Positions 49,932-60,000 of a DNA stretch of 64,000 nt are shown here, one piece after another. The stretch lies in the NCBI GenBank assembly GCA_963737705.1, contig CAVTTP010000005.1:474252-538251 (forward strand). The letters run 5' to 3'. The notes beneath the pieces are model-generated. The model was not told where the DNA came from, ran no database searches, and saw only the letters and a list, made by a program, of their open reading frames with translations. Position 1 is the stretch's first letter; each line of letters begins with the position of its first letter. Source of the stretch: PALSA-607 sp963737705. GTDB lineage: Bacteria > Actinomycetota > Actinomycetes > Acidothermales > Acidothermaceae. A program made the position numbers and the translations under genes.

Positions 49932-50362
49932 GGCTGCTCCTGTAGCGCATCACCCTGCGCGTGTAACACTTGCGGGCCGACTCCGAAGAGACCTGCCAGA
50001 GGCAGGGGGCTCGCAATTCGTACCTCGACTACTCGCACCGAGCCGCCAGCCGAGTCCGTGACGATCGGTGCGCTGGCGGAGATCCGCTGCGCGTACGATC
50101 CAGATAGCGACTCTTCCACGCAACGAGTGGCCTGCGCTATTGCGGCCTCCGTCATCGCCGCTTCTCCCTGAACGACGACATTCGCGTCAGCTCCGTAACG
50201 TGCCCCATCCTGCGCGCATGCTGCGAGCGTGTTGCGCACATACAAGGCGAGGCCGAGTTGGAGAATCGCCATGAAAAGCGGGATGAGAATCAGCGACACG
50301 AGAACAAAGTCGACCGCTGCGGACCCATCGTCAACGGCACGCTCACGATGAGCGAGTGCCAC
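49928..50362 (-). CDS. TadE-like minor pilin
   Basis: A 144-residue protein with the TadE motif DDGSAAVDFVLVSLILIPLFMAILQLGLALYVRNTLAACAQDGARYGA. The start is GTG 50362, which shares one base with the stop of the pilin gene (TAGTG) and has AAGG upstream; the in-frame reading to 50659 is spurious. The pilin Glu position is Asp here (AAVDF). Beta-rich C-terminus. Paralogue of the next gene downstream; two different TadE proteins are usual in such loci. Confidence 0.85.
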   Translation of the reverse strand: MALAHRERAVDDGSAAVDFVLVSLILIPLFMAILQLGLALYVRNTLAACAQDGARYGADANVVVQGEAAMTEAAIAQATRCVEESLSGSYAQRISASAPIVTDSAGGSVRVVEVRIASPLPLAGLFGVGPQVLHAQGDALQEQP

Positions 50363-50607
50363 TAACCGCCTTGCTTGCTCACTTTTCCGAACGCGCTGTT
50401 CAGCAGGTCCGTCAGCTGCGTACTGGCGATTCCCCAGATGAGCACCACGATGACTGCAGTCATCAGCGTGATCATTACCCAGCCCGGAACATCTCCCCGC
50501 TCCGACTCGTTCGTCGACGCTGCGTGCCGGTCCTTCAGTGATCGAGCGATCGGCATTGCGGTGAGGCGATAGAACCTTGCGACACATTCGTGCGTGATGC
50601 GGGTCAT
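50362..50607 (-). CDS. DUF4244-type Flp pilin
   Basis: An 81-residue protein with a basic N-terminus, then GDVPGWVMITLMTAVIVVLIWGIASTQLTDLLNSAFGKV, the signature of DUF4244, the small pilin subunit of actinobacterial Tad systems. The mature pilus subunit would be cut near GDVPG by a prepilin peptidase that is not in this window. ATG 50607 has GAAGGAG 7 bases upstream, the best ribosome site of the operon, consistent with being the most abundant product. Confidence 0.85.
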   Translation of the reverse strand: MTRITHECVARFYRLTAMPIARSLKDRHAASTNESERGDVPGWVMITLMTAVIVVLIWGIASTQLTDLLNSAFGKVSKQGG

Positions 50608-50655
50608 CGTTGTACTCCTTCAATGTTGGGCGTGCGGAGTTATGGACGAGCCAAT

Positions 50656-51591
50656 TCATGCGAGCAATCGCAATGAGACGAAGCCCGGAAAGAGCGCAAA
50701 CAGCATCGTGACCGGCAGGATGAAGAAGACAACGGGGACCATCATCGCGACCTCCTTCTTCCCGCCGCTTTCGAGCAATGCACGCTTGCTGGCCTCGCGA
50801 ACATCCACCGCTTGCGCTCGCAACACATCGGCGAGGGGCGTGCCTCTCTCGACTGCGATCGCAACCCCGTCCACGAAGCGAGCGAGTGCCGGTAGCGACG
50901 TACGCGCAGCGAGATCTTCGAGGGCGTTGACCAAGGTCGCACCCGCACGCGCCTGTGCCAGTGCAAGCCCGAGTTCCTTGGAAAGCTCGCCCTTGCTCGT
51001 CCGAATAACTCTTTCGAGCGCGCCCACCGGACCTTCACCTGCCCCGACGGCCAATGCGAGCATCTCGGCAACTGTGGGGAACTCGCTGAGCATTCGCTGC
51101 TCTCGCCGCGATACTTCCTGTGTAAGCGCGTAGTCACGTGCCACGACGCCCGACGCCGCCGTCACGAGGCACAGCATCAACAACAGCTCCGGCGGGCGGT
51201 GCGGATTGCTCGCGAGCATCAGCACGCTTAGGCCAACACCCACGAGCAGTCCAACTGCCCCCCACAGCACTTGTTCCGCACGGAATTCCTCGATCGTCAT
51301 GTCCCGTCCGGCTTGGTCAAGTCGGCGCCGCGTTGATGCCACACCGCCAAGCACGCGGTTTAGCATCCGCGTGGCGTCGGCCATGATCGGTCGCAGGATG
51401 CGCTCGAGAGTTGGGAATGGCGTCCGCGTCGGATCAGTCGAGAGCAAGCTGGACCGTCGCGGGGCGTCCCGAAGGTAGGGACCAAGCCGGTCGTCGAGCG
51501 CAGGTCGCCGATAGCGAGGCACGCCATACACCGCAAGTGTCGCGCCTGCTCCTGCGAGGCCGCCAATAGCAACGCCCACGAGCAGGCTCAC
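50656..51591 (-). CDS. Tad pilus inner-membrane protein TadC
   Basis: A 311-residue type II secretion system F-domain protein, with two membrane segments near the N-terminus, a cytoplasmic helical domain (DLAARTSLPALARFVDGVAIAVERGTPLADVLRAQAVDVR) and a final pair of helices (VAMMVPVVFFILPVTMLFAL). It forms, with TadB, the inner-membrane platform of the pilus. GTG 51591 overlaps the tadB stop (GTGA). A 48-base gap, the largest in the operon, separates it from the pilin gene. Confidence 0.86.
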   Translation of the reverse strand: MSLLVGVAIGGLAGAGATLAVYGVPRYRRPALDDRLGPYLRDAPRRSSLLSTDPTRTPFPTLERILRPIMADATRMLNRVLGGVASTRRRLDQAGRDMTIEEFRAEQVLWGAVGLLVGVGLSVLMLASNPHRPPELLLMLCLVTAASGVVARDYALTQEVSRREQRMLSEFPTVAEMLALAVGAGEGPVGALERVIRTSKGELSKELGLALAQARAGATLVNALEDLAARTSLPALARFVDGVAIAVERGTPLADVLRAQAVDVREASKRALLESGGKKEVAMMVPVVFFILPVTMLFALFPGFVSLRLLA

Positions 51592-52448
51592 CGGAGCACT
51601 CTTTGCTCAACCGGGAGCCGACCGATCCGCATCATTACTCGGTACGCCAGAAACGAAAGGCCGCCACCGACTGCAATCACGAACGCCCCAGCGGTCGTGT
51701 TGTACGCGCGCACGGCCTCCGGATGCAGAGACAATGCCGCCAACAGCAGCCACGGCGATGCAACGGCGATGCGTGCGCCGTTGACGGACCAACCCTGTCG
51801 CGTTTCCAGCTCGGCTCGTGTGCGCGCATCCTCGCGCAGGAATGCCGACAACGTACGCAACAGGCGGCCGAGATCTGTCCCTCCGACATCGCGCGCCAAG
51901 CGCAACGATTCGACGATGCGATCACCCGTCGGATCCGCAAGGCTCGTCTTGAGACGATCGAGGCAGACCGCGAAGCGTCCGGTGGCCCGATAGTCCTCAC
52001 CAAATCGTTGGAATGGTCGCCGTAACTCTTCTGGGCCGCGCATTCCCAGCTGAGTAAGCGCCTCCGGAAGTGACAGACCCGCCCTCACGGCTGACGCGAG
52101 GTTGTCGACCGCCTCTGGCCAGAGGTCGCGCAGCTCGCTACGCCGCTTGCGCTGCCGATACCGGACAAGCGATACCGGCGCCAGCGCAGCAAATGTTGCG
52201 AACGCCAACGCAATGGTGAACGCTCGAGAGACTGCAGCCGCAAACAAGAAGACGGCCACCGCAAGACCAACGGATGATGCAAGCAACTGGCTCGGAGTCA
52301 CCGACTCGATACCTGCCTGCGCGAGAATCTCGGCCATGTGCTGCTGTAGCGACAGACGCTTGCGAATTCGCTTCGGCGGCCGACGGGAGCCCGAGCGCCA
52401 CACAAGGACAAGGCCAACGCCACAGACCAATCCGAGGAACGCACCCAT
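51588..52448 (-). CDS. Tad pilus inner-membrane protein TadB
   Basis: A 286-residue F-domain platform protein. LWPEAVDNLASAVRAGLSLPEALTQLG and ESLRLARDVGGTDLGRLLRTLSAFLRED are the two characteristic helical hairpins, flanked by two N-terminal and two C-terminal membrane segments. The start ATG 52448 shares one base with the tadA stop (TGATG). It is the partner of TadC downstream and anchors the TadA motor to the membrane. Confidence 0.86.
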   Translation of the reverse strand: MGAFLGLVCGVGLVLVWRSGSRRPPKRIRKRLSLQQHMAEILAQAGIESVTPSQLLASSVGLAVAVFLFAAAVSRAFTIALAFATFAALAPVSLVRYRQRKRRSELRDLWPEAVDNLASAVRAGLSLPEALTQLGMRGPEELRRPFQRFGEDYRATGRFAVCLDRLKTSLADPTGDRIVESLRLARDVGGTDLGRLLRTLSAFLREDARTRAELETRQGWSVNGARIAVASPWLLLAALSLHPEAVRAYNTTAGAFVIAVGGGLSFLAYRVMMRIGRLPVEQRVLR

Positions 52449-53707
52449 CAACTGGCCCGCAGATCGTCGTAGCGTTCGGCTGCCAGTAGCTCGAGCAAGT
52501 TGAAGCCAGCCGCCTCGAATCGCTCCGTGTGCGGCGGGAAGCCGTCGGCACGAACGAGCCGCATCTTCCGCGTGATGAAGACATCCTCGATCTCAATGAC
52601 GCCGGCGTCGCCGGTACCCTCAACGCGCCCAGGCACGGCGACAATCTCGCGGATCCGGCGGTGCCCGGTGTTGTCCGTACTGGTGTGAACGACCAGGTCG
52701 ACGCTTGTTGCGACAGTTGGGACAACGAAGGCATGCCCGACGTTGTCGCCGGCCAGCAAGGGCAGTGTGCACATCTTTGTGACGGCTTCACGCGCACTGT
52801 TGGCGTGAATGGTGCACATACCAGGAAGGCCTGAGTTCAAAGCGATCAGCAGATCGAGGCACTCCTCCTGCCTGACCTCGCCGACGATGATCCGCGAAGG
52901 CCGCATCCGCAGCGCTTCCTTCACGAGCCGCCGAAGCTTTACTTCGCCGGTGCCTTCAAGGTTGGCTTGCCGGGTCTGCATGGACACCACGTCAGGCAGC
53001 GGTACGCGAAGCTCGAACACTTCCTCGCAAGTAACGACTCTCTCGTGAGCGGGAATCGCAGCTGCGAGGCAGTTCAGCAGCGTGGTCTTGCCCGCCTGCG
53101 TACCGCCGGCCACGATCACATTGAGCCCACTGACAACAGCAGCCTCAAGGAAGCGCGCCGCCTGAGCTGTAAGTGATCCGAGGTCAACAAGCTCATCGAG
53201 GGAGTGAGCGGTGAGAACGAACTTCCGAATGTTGACAGCCCAATGCTGCCGTGTGATGTCGGGGATGACGACGTGCAGGCGGCTGCCATCAGGCAGCATC
53301 GCGTCGACGAAGGGTGTCGATAGGTCCACCCGCCGTCCAGAACTCTTCAGCATCTTTTCGCAGAGATCACGGACCTGATTGTTGGTGAGGATCGTGTTCG
53401 TCAGCTCACTGCGACCGCGCTTCGCGATGAAGACACGACCCGGTTCGTTGATCCAGATCTCTTCGACAACTGGATCGTCGAAGTATCGCTGGAGAGGGCC
53501 GAACCCGGCGACGGCATCGAAGACGGCGCGCACGGCGTCCCGGCGATCGAGCAGCGGCGGCAGCGAACTACTGAGCGTCCGGTCGTCGTAGTCGGACACG
53601 ACTTCCTCGACGAGCAGCCGTACCCCAACGGCGTCGGCGGCCGGATCGATCCCGCGGCGCCGAACTAACTCTCTGACTTCGCCTTCGACAACGTCGACAG
53701 CGTCCAC
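52448..53707 (-). CDS. tadA: Tad pilus motor ATPase TadA (CpaF family)
   Basis: A 419-residue hexameric secretion ATPase. DDPVVEEIWINEPGRVFIAKRG marks the N-terminal domain, Walker A is VAGGTQAGKTTLLNCL (about 200-215; QA replaces the more common GS), VTCEEVFELR the Asp/Glu box, and RPSRIIVGEVRQEECLDLL the Walker B with TIHANSAREA as the His box. GTG 53707 has GGGGGGAA upstream. First gene of the Tad operon. Drives pilus assembly by rotating the TadBC platform. Confidence 0.92.
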   Translation of the reverse strand: MDAVDVVEGEVRELVRRRGIDPAADAVGVRLLVEEVVSDYDDRTLSSSLPPLLDRRDAVRAVFDAVAGFGPLQRYFDDPVVEEIWINEPGRVFIAKRGRSELTNTILTNNQVRDLCEKMLKSSGRRVDLSTPFVDAMLPDGSRLHVVIPDITRQHWAVNIRKFVLTAHSLDELVDLGSLTAQAARFLEAAVVSGLNVIVAGGTQAGKTTLLNCLAAAIPAHERVVTCEEVFELRVPLPDVVSMQTRQANLEGTGEVKLRRLVKEALRMRPSRIIVGEVRQEECLDLLIALNSGLPGMCTIHANSAREAVTKMCTLPLLAGDNVGHAFVVPTVATSVDLVVHTSTDNTGHRRIREIVAVPGRVEGTGDAGVIEIEDVFITRKMRLVRADGFPPHTERFEAAGFNLLELLAAERYDDLRAS

Positions 53708-53902
53708 AATTCCCCCCGGAATTAGACAGACGCCCCACGACGGCCGCTCTTGCGGTTTGAGGACAGTAACCGCCAGCGCGGCAATACGTAACCGGTTGCT
53801 CGTCGCCTTGTGGAAAACTCCGGGCACTGAGCGTGCAACGGAGCGAAGTTCCGCCTATTGGCCTAGTGAGCGCGATTCAACACGAACCGGACTTAGCCCG
53901 CG
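53708..53902. promoter_or_regulatory. Upstream region of the Tad operon
   Basis: 195 bases between tadA and the EAL protein gene. It contains CGTAACCGGTTGCT (53789-53802), matching the LacI operator of the sugar operon at 12 of 14 positions. No gene seen. The site may be fortuitous. Confidence 0.35.
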
Positions 53903-55756
53903 CTACTCCGAGTTGGCGTTGCGCCAGGGCAGCGGGTCATCCCAGTTGGTCGGCGTCCCGCTTGCTCGCAGGGCCTCGAGGTGCGGACGACCGACTTGAC
54001 GCGCCCGACCCGCCCTGAACGCTTCCAGGAAGAACGCACGCACGGCGCCGGCAGTCATCGGGCGAGCGAGCAAGAAGCCCTGCGCGTGGTCGCAACCCAG
54101 CGTCGTCAAGAGCTGCTGTTGTTCAATCGTCTCGATGCCCTCGGCCGTCACCACGATGTCGCAGCGGTGTGCGAGTTCGATGAGCGCCGTGACGATGTGC
54201 GTGGTGCGCCCGCCCACTCCGAGGTCAGCGACGAACGAGCGGTCGATCTTGATCTCGTCGATCGCACGTTCGCGCAAAAGGCTCAACGACGAGTAGCCGG
54301 TGCAGAAGTCGTCGAGCGACAAGCTCACGCCGGCCGCGCGCAGCTGATCGAGAATCGATGCCGCGATCGGGCTGCGCGAAAATACGGCGGTCTCGGTGAT
54401 CTCGCAGATCAACTGGTCAGCAGGCAGGCCGTTCTTTGCCAGGCAGGCGAGAACGAAACGAGGCAGGTCTTCGTCGAGCAGGTTGCGCGCCGAGAGGTTA
54501 ACCGCGATGCCAAGCGTCAAGCCCATCTTGTGCCAGGTCGCGCATTCTTCGATCGCCACTTCGAGCACGTAGCGCGTCAGATCGCCCACTAGCCCAACGC
54601 GTTCGAGCAAGGGGATGAACTCGACCGGCGGGATCAGACCGCGCTCTGGGTGCCGCCAACGCACCAACGCCTCGGCCGCCACTGGCAGGCCGCCACGCAT
54701 GCTGAACTTCGGCTGGTAGTGCAGGATCAGTTGCTTTGTTTCGAGCGCTTCCCGCAGGTCGCGGAGCAGCTCAAGTTGCGCTAACGCCGGCGGTTCGAGC
54801 TCCGGCTGGTAGCGATACACGGGGATGTCGTCGGTGCGTGCCTGGTACATCGCGAGCCGAGCCCGACGGATCAAGTCGTCGAGGTTGTCTCCATCTGTCG
54901 GCGCGCAGGCAACGCCAGTGTGCGCATCAACCGTGAGATCCAAGCCGTCGGCCGTGATCGCCGTACCCAACGACCTGACAGCGAGCTCAGCCTGCGCTTC
55001 ACCGGCGGCCGCGCTTGGCAGTTCGCGCAACAGCAGGACGTACTCCGCACCATGCAAGCGAGCGACGACATCGCATCGGCGAACCACCGTCGTGAGCCGG
55101 CTCGCAACGGCACGAAGCATCTCGTCTGCGGCATGCGCGCCGAGCAGGTCGTTGACCTCGGCGAAACGGTTCAAGCCGATAACCGCTACTGCAACCAAGC
55201 TTGCGGGATGCAGTTCGGCCAACGCCTCGCGCGCTTGGTCCTCGAGCATCATCAGGTTGCCGACTCCGGTCACTGGGTCGCTGAATGCAGCCCGAATGCG
55301 CTGCTTCGCGTCCTCGCGGATCGAGTCGAACTTCAGCGCGTTGGCCAGCGCGACGGCGAGCGCATTCGCGAAAGCGTTCAGGCAATCGGTCTCGGTCGCA
55401 TTGAAGACGACCGGAGCCGAAAAGAGCAGCCGTAGCTCGCCGACGCGCCCTTCGCGTGTCGTGAGCTCGATGTCCATGCTGTGCGCGTGGTGATGCTCAC
55501 CGTGTTCGAGTTCGTGCGCATCTTCAAAGTCGCTCGCCCGCATGATCGTGGCGTGTCCGGTGGCTTCGTCGAGCTGAATCTCGGCTGCGTCTGCACGCAT
55601 CATCGTCGCGACCGCAGCGGTCGCCTCGCCGATGAGCTGCTCGAGCTCGACGTCGCGCAACTCGTCGATAGCGACCTGGAGGCGGTGCCACGCAAAGCGC
55701 TCTTCTCGGATTGCAGCGCGGTCGGTGCTCGAGTGCCTGCACGCCAAGGAGCGCAC
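53903..55756 (-). CDS. GAF-GGDEF(degenerate)-EAL c-di-GMP phosphodiesterase (C-terminal part of a frameshifted gene)
   Basis: A 617-residue cytoplasmic section with a GAF-like domain (about 30-160), a GGDEF domain whose active-site loop reads HGAEY instead of GGDEF (so cyclase activity is unlikely), and an EAL domain with all metal/catalytic motifs kept: AEALVRW, VNLSARNL, ITETAVF, LDDFCTGYSSL, EIKIDRSF and TAEGIET. It should therefore degrade c-di-GMP. The membrane domain that belongs in front lies in another frame (55524-56414); the shift falls at about 55712-55747. GTG 55756 could allow independent translation. It may serve surface decisions together with the Tad pilus. Confidence 0.85.
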   Translation of the reverse strand: MRSLACRHSSTDRAAIREERFAWHRLQVAIDELRDVELEQLIGEATAAVATMMRADAAEIQLDEATGHATIMRASDFEDAHELEHGEHHHAHSMDIELTTREGRVGELRLLFSAPVVFNATETDCLNAFANALAVALANALKFDSIREDAKQRIRAAFSDPVTGVGNLMMLEDQAREALAELHPASLVAVAVIGLNRFAEVNDLLGAHAADEMLRAVASRLTTVVRRCDVVARLHGAEYVLLLRELPSAAAGEAQAELAVRSLGTAITADGLDLTVDAHTGVACAPTDGDNLDDLIRRARLAMYQARTDDIPVYRYQPELEPPALAQLELLRDLREALETKQLILHYQPKFSMRGGLPVAAEALVRWRHPERGLIPPVEFIPLLERVGLVGDLTRYVLEVAIEECATWHKMGLTLGIAVNLSARNLLDEDLPRFVLACLAKNGLPADQLICEITETAVFSRSPIAASILDQLRAAGVSLSLDDFCTGYSSLSLLRERAIDEIKIDRSFVADLGVGGRTTHIVTALIELAHRCDIVVTAEGIETIEQQQLLTTLGCDHAQGFLLARPMTAGAVRAFFLEAFRAGRARQVGRPHLEALRASGTPTNWDDPLPWRNANSE

Positions 55757-56414
55757 CGAGGATCAGTACCGTAAACCAGACCGACCAACTAAGAGACGCG
55801 ATGATCAGGAAAGCCGCGCCGACATTGCGCAGCCAGATGACCATTGCGACGCCAAGGTCGTCCCACACGCTGAGCCGCACGGGCCGGCCCCGCTCGGTCG
55901 CGACCACGACCGAAGTCAGGCCGGTCGACAGCAGATGAATCGCAAGGGTCGCCGCTGCGATCAGGCCCACGACCCGGACGCTGAACACGTCGCTCCATCG
56001 CAGCTTCGGCGAGTAGATGTTCGCGGACGCGACAATGGCGCAGCCGACCGCAGTCTCGATGGCGACCAGGGCCGTGTTGAATACGAGTTTCTGGATCGAC
56101 TTGCGGCGGACGACCTCGGAAATCGCAGTCCCAGCCGTCATCGCAAGTACGAGGTGCCCGGGCGGAACGAGGACAAGGCCGAGTACGAACGCGATCTCGC
56201 GCCAGTTGTAGTAGTGCTTGTTCGCGCCGTGTCGAATGCCGAGCTTGACCAGTTCGCCGACGACGCACAAAGCAGCAACGAGTGCCCACCGCCACAGCAC
56301 CGGCGCGGCTTCTCTCGCGGTCATCGAAATGGCGGCGGCCGCGCACAGCGCGCCGACTGCGCCCACGGCGGAGACAAGGCGGCGCACGGCCCTTGGCCGC
56401 GCACGCTGAACCAT
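55524..56414 (-). CDS. N-terminal membrane domain of the frameshifted EAL protein
   Basis: ATG 56414 has GGAGGAG upstream. About 225 residues of multi-helix membrane domain (six to eight segments, such as WALVAALCVVGELVKLG, FVLGLVLVPPGHLVLAMTAG and WSVWFTVLILGALLGVQAL) are well formed. After QALEHR the frame turns into Arg/Pro/Cys-rich nonsense, while the neighbouring frame continues as STDRAAIREERFAWHRLQV, the linker of the GAF-GGDEF-EAL part. The natural protein is thus a membrane sensor joined to an EAL domain; one extra base or two missing bases split it. The end at 55524 is only the first stop in the wrong frame. Confidence 0.7.
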   Translation of the reverse strand: MVQRARPRAVRRLVSAVGAVGALCAAAAISMTAREAAPVLWRWALVAALCVVGELVKLGIRHGANKHYYNWREIAFVLGLVLVPPGHLVLAMTAGTAISEVVRRKSIQKLVFNTALVAIETAVGCAIVASANIYSPKLRWSDVFSVRVVGLIAAATLAIHLLSTGLTSVVVATERGRPVRLSVWDDLGVAMVIWLRNVGAAFLIIASLSWSVWFTVLILGALLGVQALEHRPRCNPRRALCVAPPPGRYRRVARRRARAAHRRGDRCGRDDDACRRSRDSARRSHRTRHDHAGERL

Positions 56415-57078
56415 CGTCGCTCCTCCGCCGAAACTTCCCCCCGAAGGAACATCGACAGAAGCGCTGTGGATCACATAGGCCGAACGGCCGATTATCGACG
56501 CGTTTGCCGCGCCGATAGACGAATGTCTGGTTGATCCGGATGGTGGAAGCGACCAGTCACCGCCCGGAAGACCAACTGGACAGCGAAGAGGGCCGGCGCT
56601 AACCGGCCCCCTACGCAAAGCATCACGCCGGAGTTTCAGAGCTCAACGGCGCGCGTGGAACCTTAACCCCAGTTCGAGCCGCGCATGGCGATTACCTCCC
56701 TTCCGCATCGAGGTGACCGCCGTGCGCGGCTGCACGAACGATCACTCACGACATGCGCCGGTTCGACGAGTCCCTTTCGGGCTGTCCAGCGATGAAAAGC
56801 CAGCAGGCGCCCGTCGTCCGGTACCGCCGATCCTGACGTATTCGCCTGACTTCGTACAGCCAAATGGCCTAAACCATCACTGAGCCGTTCGGAGTAGTCA
56901 CAGCAGGTGATCAGGACGGACCACTCCACAGGACGTTGGTCCGTCATCCACAGGCTGGACCAGGCCCACCCCGCTACCCCCCTCGAAAGCCCAGACTGTG
57001 CAGAGCCAGAGGCCACCTGCCTCCGTAGGCACTGATGGGTCGGCCCACGGGCCACAGGGGGACGGCGGTTGTGGCGCG
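56415..57078. other. Long intergenic region before the FHA-FtsK gene
   Basis: 664 bases without a convincing gene. It holds a hairpin AGGGCCGG/CCGGCCCC (56590-56609) and a perfect 9-bp inverted repeat GACGGACCA/TGGTCCGTC (56915-56923 and 56937-56945, 13-base loop). TCCACAGG occurs twice (about 56925 and 56947). No tRNA, riboswitch or small-protein gene of WXG100 type was seen by eye. Confidence 0.55.
56915..56945. promoter_or_regulatory. Perfect 9-bp inverted repeat
   Basis: GACGGACCA and TGGTCCGTC separated by 13 bases, about 135 bases before the FHA-FtsK start. It could be an operator or a leader hairpin. No regulator is adjacent. Confidence 0.5.
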
Positions 57079-60000
57079 ATGAGGACGACTGTGACGGTGG
57101 TGACGAGCGTCAACGGGCACCGCGAAGACGTGACGATCGAGGCACCTGCGGTCGCCGCGCTCGACACGATCGTGAACCGCCTCAGAGACCTGGTTTGTGT
57201 CCCGCCTGATGTCGCGGCGACCCTCGGGTCCGCGACGCTCGGGCACCGATTCGACCACGGACCCGACTCAGGCTTCGACTCGAGTCCTTTTGCCCGCGGG
57301 GCGTTGCGCGATGGAGCCATCGTCACTCTCGGCGCTCAGCACGCGGCCCTAGAGAACCGGACTTACCTCGAACTGCGAGTGGTGGGTGGTCCGTCTGCGG
57401 GAGACATTCATCCGCTGGCGATGGGGACGTCGTCAGTTGGCCGCGGCCACGCCGCGCACATCCGTGTCGATGACCCCAGCGTCTCGCGGCGACACGCCGT
57501 GCTGACCGTTGGCACGGACGGTGTCACTGTGGCCGACGCCGGATCAACAAACGGCACCACGATTGACGGCGTGCCGCTAGGGAGTTTCCCGAACCCCCTA
57601 CGGCCGGGCAAGCGCTTGCGGATGGGTTGCTCCACACTCACAGTGGCAGTACCTGACGTGATTCCGATGTTGGTGCGGCCCACCGCGAACGGACAGCTGT
57701 CGTTCAACCGCCCGCCGCGACTCGACGCACCGGATCCGACCGCCGCCAAAGCGAGCGTCGCATTTCCGACTGAACCAACCGTGCGCGAGCGCACACGCCT
57801 TCCTCTGATCACGACAATCGCACCCCTCATCGCAGGGGTCGCACTGGCCGCGATCATGCGGCGACCGGAGTACTTACTGTTCACCATGCTCTCGCCGCTG
57901 ATGATGGCTGGCCAATGGGTGTCAGACCGCGCCGGCCATCGAAAGGCAACCCGCACCGAACGCGCGCGTTACGACCTTGCACTCGAAACGGCGTCGCGCG
58001 CATTCGAGAACGCCTTGTCGTCGGAATCGGTCGACAGGCGTCGCCGCGCTCCTGATGCCGCAAGCCTGTCGAGGACGGCGAGTGGACCCGGCGCAAAGCT
58101 GTGGGAGCGACGTCGAGACGACCACGACTTCCTCCTGGTTAGTCTCGGCTCCGGAAGTGTGTTGGCGGACCTCAGCGTCGTCCGCGGTGGACAACAGTCC
58201 CTTGGTCCGCCGCGTGTGCATGACGTTCCGGTGACGGTCGCGTTGACGACGGTCGGCGTGCTCGGAATCGCTGGCCCCCCCGGCACACGAACAGCCCTGA
58301 TGCGCGCCATCGTCGGTCAGTTGGCGGTGCTGCACAGCCCGCGCGATGTCGCCCTTGTTGTGCTCACCGAACCGCGGCCCGAGCGCATCGAGGAGTGGAG
58401 TTGGGTTCGCTGGCTGCCTCACCTCCAGCCTGTCGGTGAGGCGAACTGCCGACTTCTTCTCGGCATCGATGCCGACAGCGCCGCTGCCCGGGTGGGAGAA
58501 CTGGCCGCATTGATCGACGCCCGTCGCGCAGCGGTTGCCGGCGTCAGTCCTCGCGCAGTTGTGATGATCGTCGACGGCGCACGCGCGCTGCGTCGCACGG
58601 CCGCGCTCGCCGATGTGCTTGCGCGTGGCCCCGCCGTCGGTGTTTACGCGATCTGCCTCGACGACATCGCAGCCCACCTGCCTGAGGAGTGCGGGGCAGT
58701 AGCCGTTGTCACCGACCCTGCAGATCTGGCGGCAACGTTGCTGCTGAACGTCCCAGGAGTTCTAGCTGCAATCGATGCGATCCCTGACGGCACGTCAATT
58801 CAGTGGGCTGACTGCATAGCCCGATCGTTGGCGCCGCTTCGCGATGACAGCCCCGGACGAGACGACGCACTGCCGACGACTGTGCGCTGGCTCGACATCG
58901 CTGGCTTCGGTACGAACATGACCGACGATCTGGTGAGTCGATGGCAATCTGGAGTCGACAGCACGAACGCACTCGTGGGGACAGGTCCCGATGCTGCGTT
59001 CGTTGTCGACATCGCGCGCGACGGCCCGCACGCTTTGATCGCCGGCACGACAGGCTCGGGCAAAAGCGAACTGTTACAGACGCTGGTCGCATCACTCGCG
59101 TGCTCCAACCGCCCCGACGAGCTCACGTTCGTACTGGTCGACTACAAGGGTGGCGCGGCATTTGGCGCGTGCGCCGCACTGCCTCACACCGTCGGTGTCG
59201 TGACCGATCTCGACGGTCGGCTCGTGGAGCGCGCGCTCGCCTCGCTCCGTGCGGAACTGAAGCAACGAGAAGGCGCACTCTCTGCTGCGGGAGCACCGAA
59301 CCTCGAGGTGTTTCGCGCAGGTGGCGGGAGGTTATCTCGACTCATCATCGTGGTTGACGAGTTCGCTGCTCTCGCCGAAGAATTGCCTGACTTCGTCGGC
59401 GGCCTCGTCGGAATCGCGCAACGCGGGCGGTCACTTGGCGTCCATCTCGTGTTAGCGACGCAGAGGCCTGAGGGCGTTGTGAGCGCCGACATCCGCGCCA
59501 ACGCCAACCTGCGGATTTGTCTCGGCGTTGTGCGCGAATCCGAGTCGAGGGACGTCATCGATGCCGACGACGCCGCCCGTATCAGTCGTTCGACGCCTGG
59601 CCGAGGCTATGCGCGCACCGGTCATGGCGAACTCCAAGTGTTTCAGTCAGGACGCGTTGGTGGTCCGCCACCAAGTGAGGCAGACAGCGATCGCATCGAC
59701 GTCGAGCTGTCGCCGATTCGATCACTGTGCCTTCCGCGACCAGTCCCCGCCCCGGACCACTGCGCGCGCGTCGCCGCACCTACGGATCTCGAAGTCATTG
59801 TGTCTGCGTGCCGCGCCGCGGCGGACCGTCTCGGTCTTGAGACGCCTAGCTCGCCCTGGCTACCGCCGTTGCCTGCGCTGATCCCGATCGGAGCGTCCGA
59901 GGTCCGACGCCCACTGACTGCGGTACTCGCCGTGCTCGATCTTCCAGTCGCTCAGAAACGCCAAAACTACGAAATAGATCTCGACGAGCTCGGACACCTC

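Noticed and set aside
56663..57055. 130-residue reading before the FHA-FtsK gene
   Set aside because: Arg/Ser-rich with no ribosome site; it lies over hairpins and overlaps the start of the ATPase gene.
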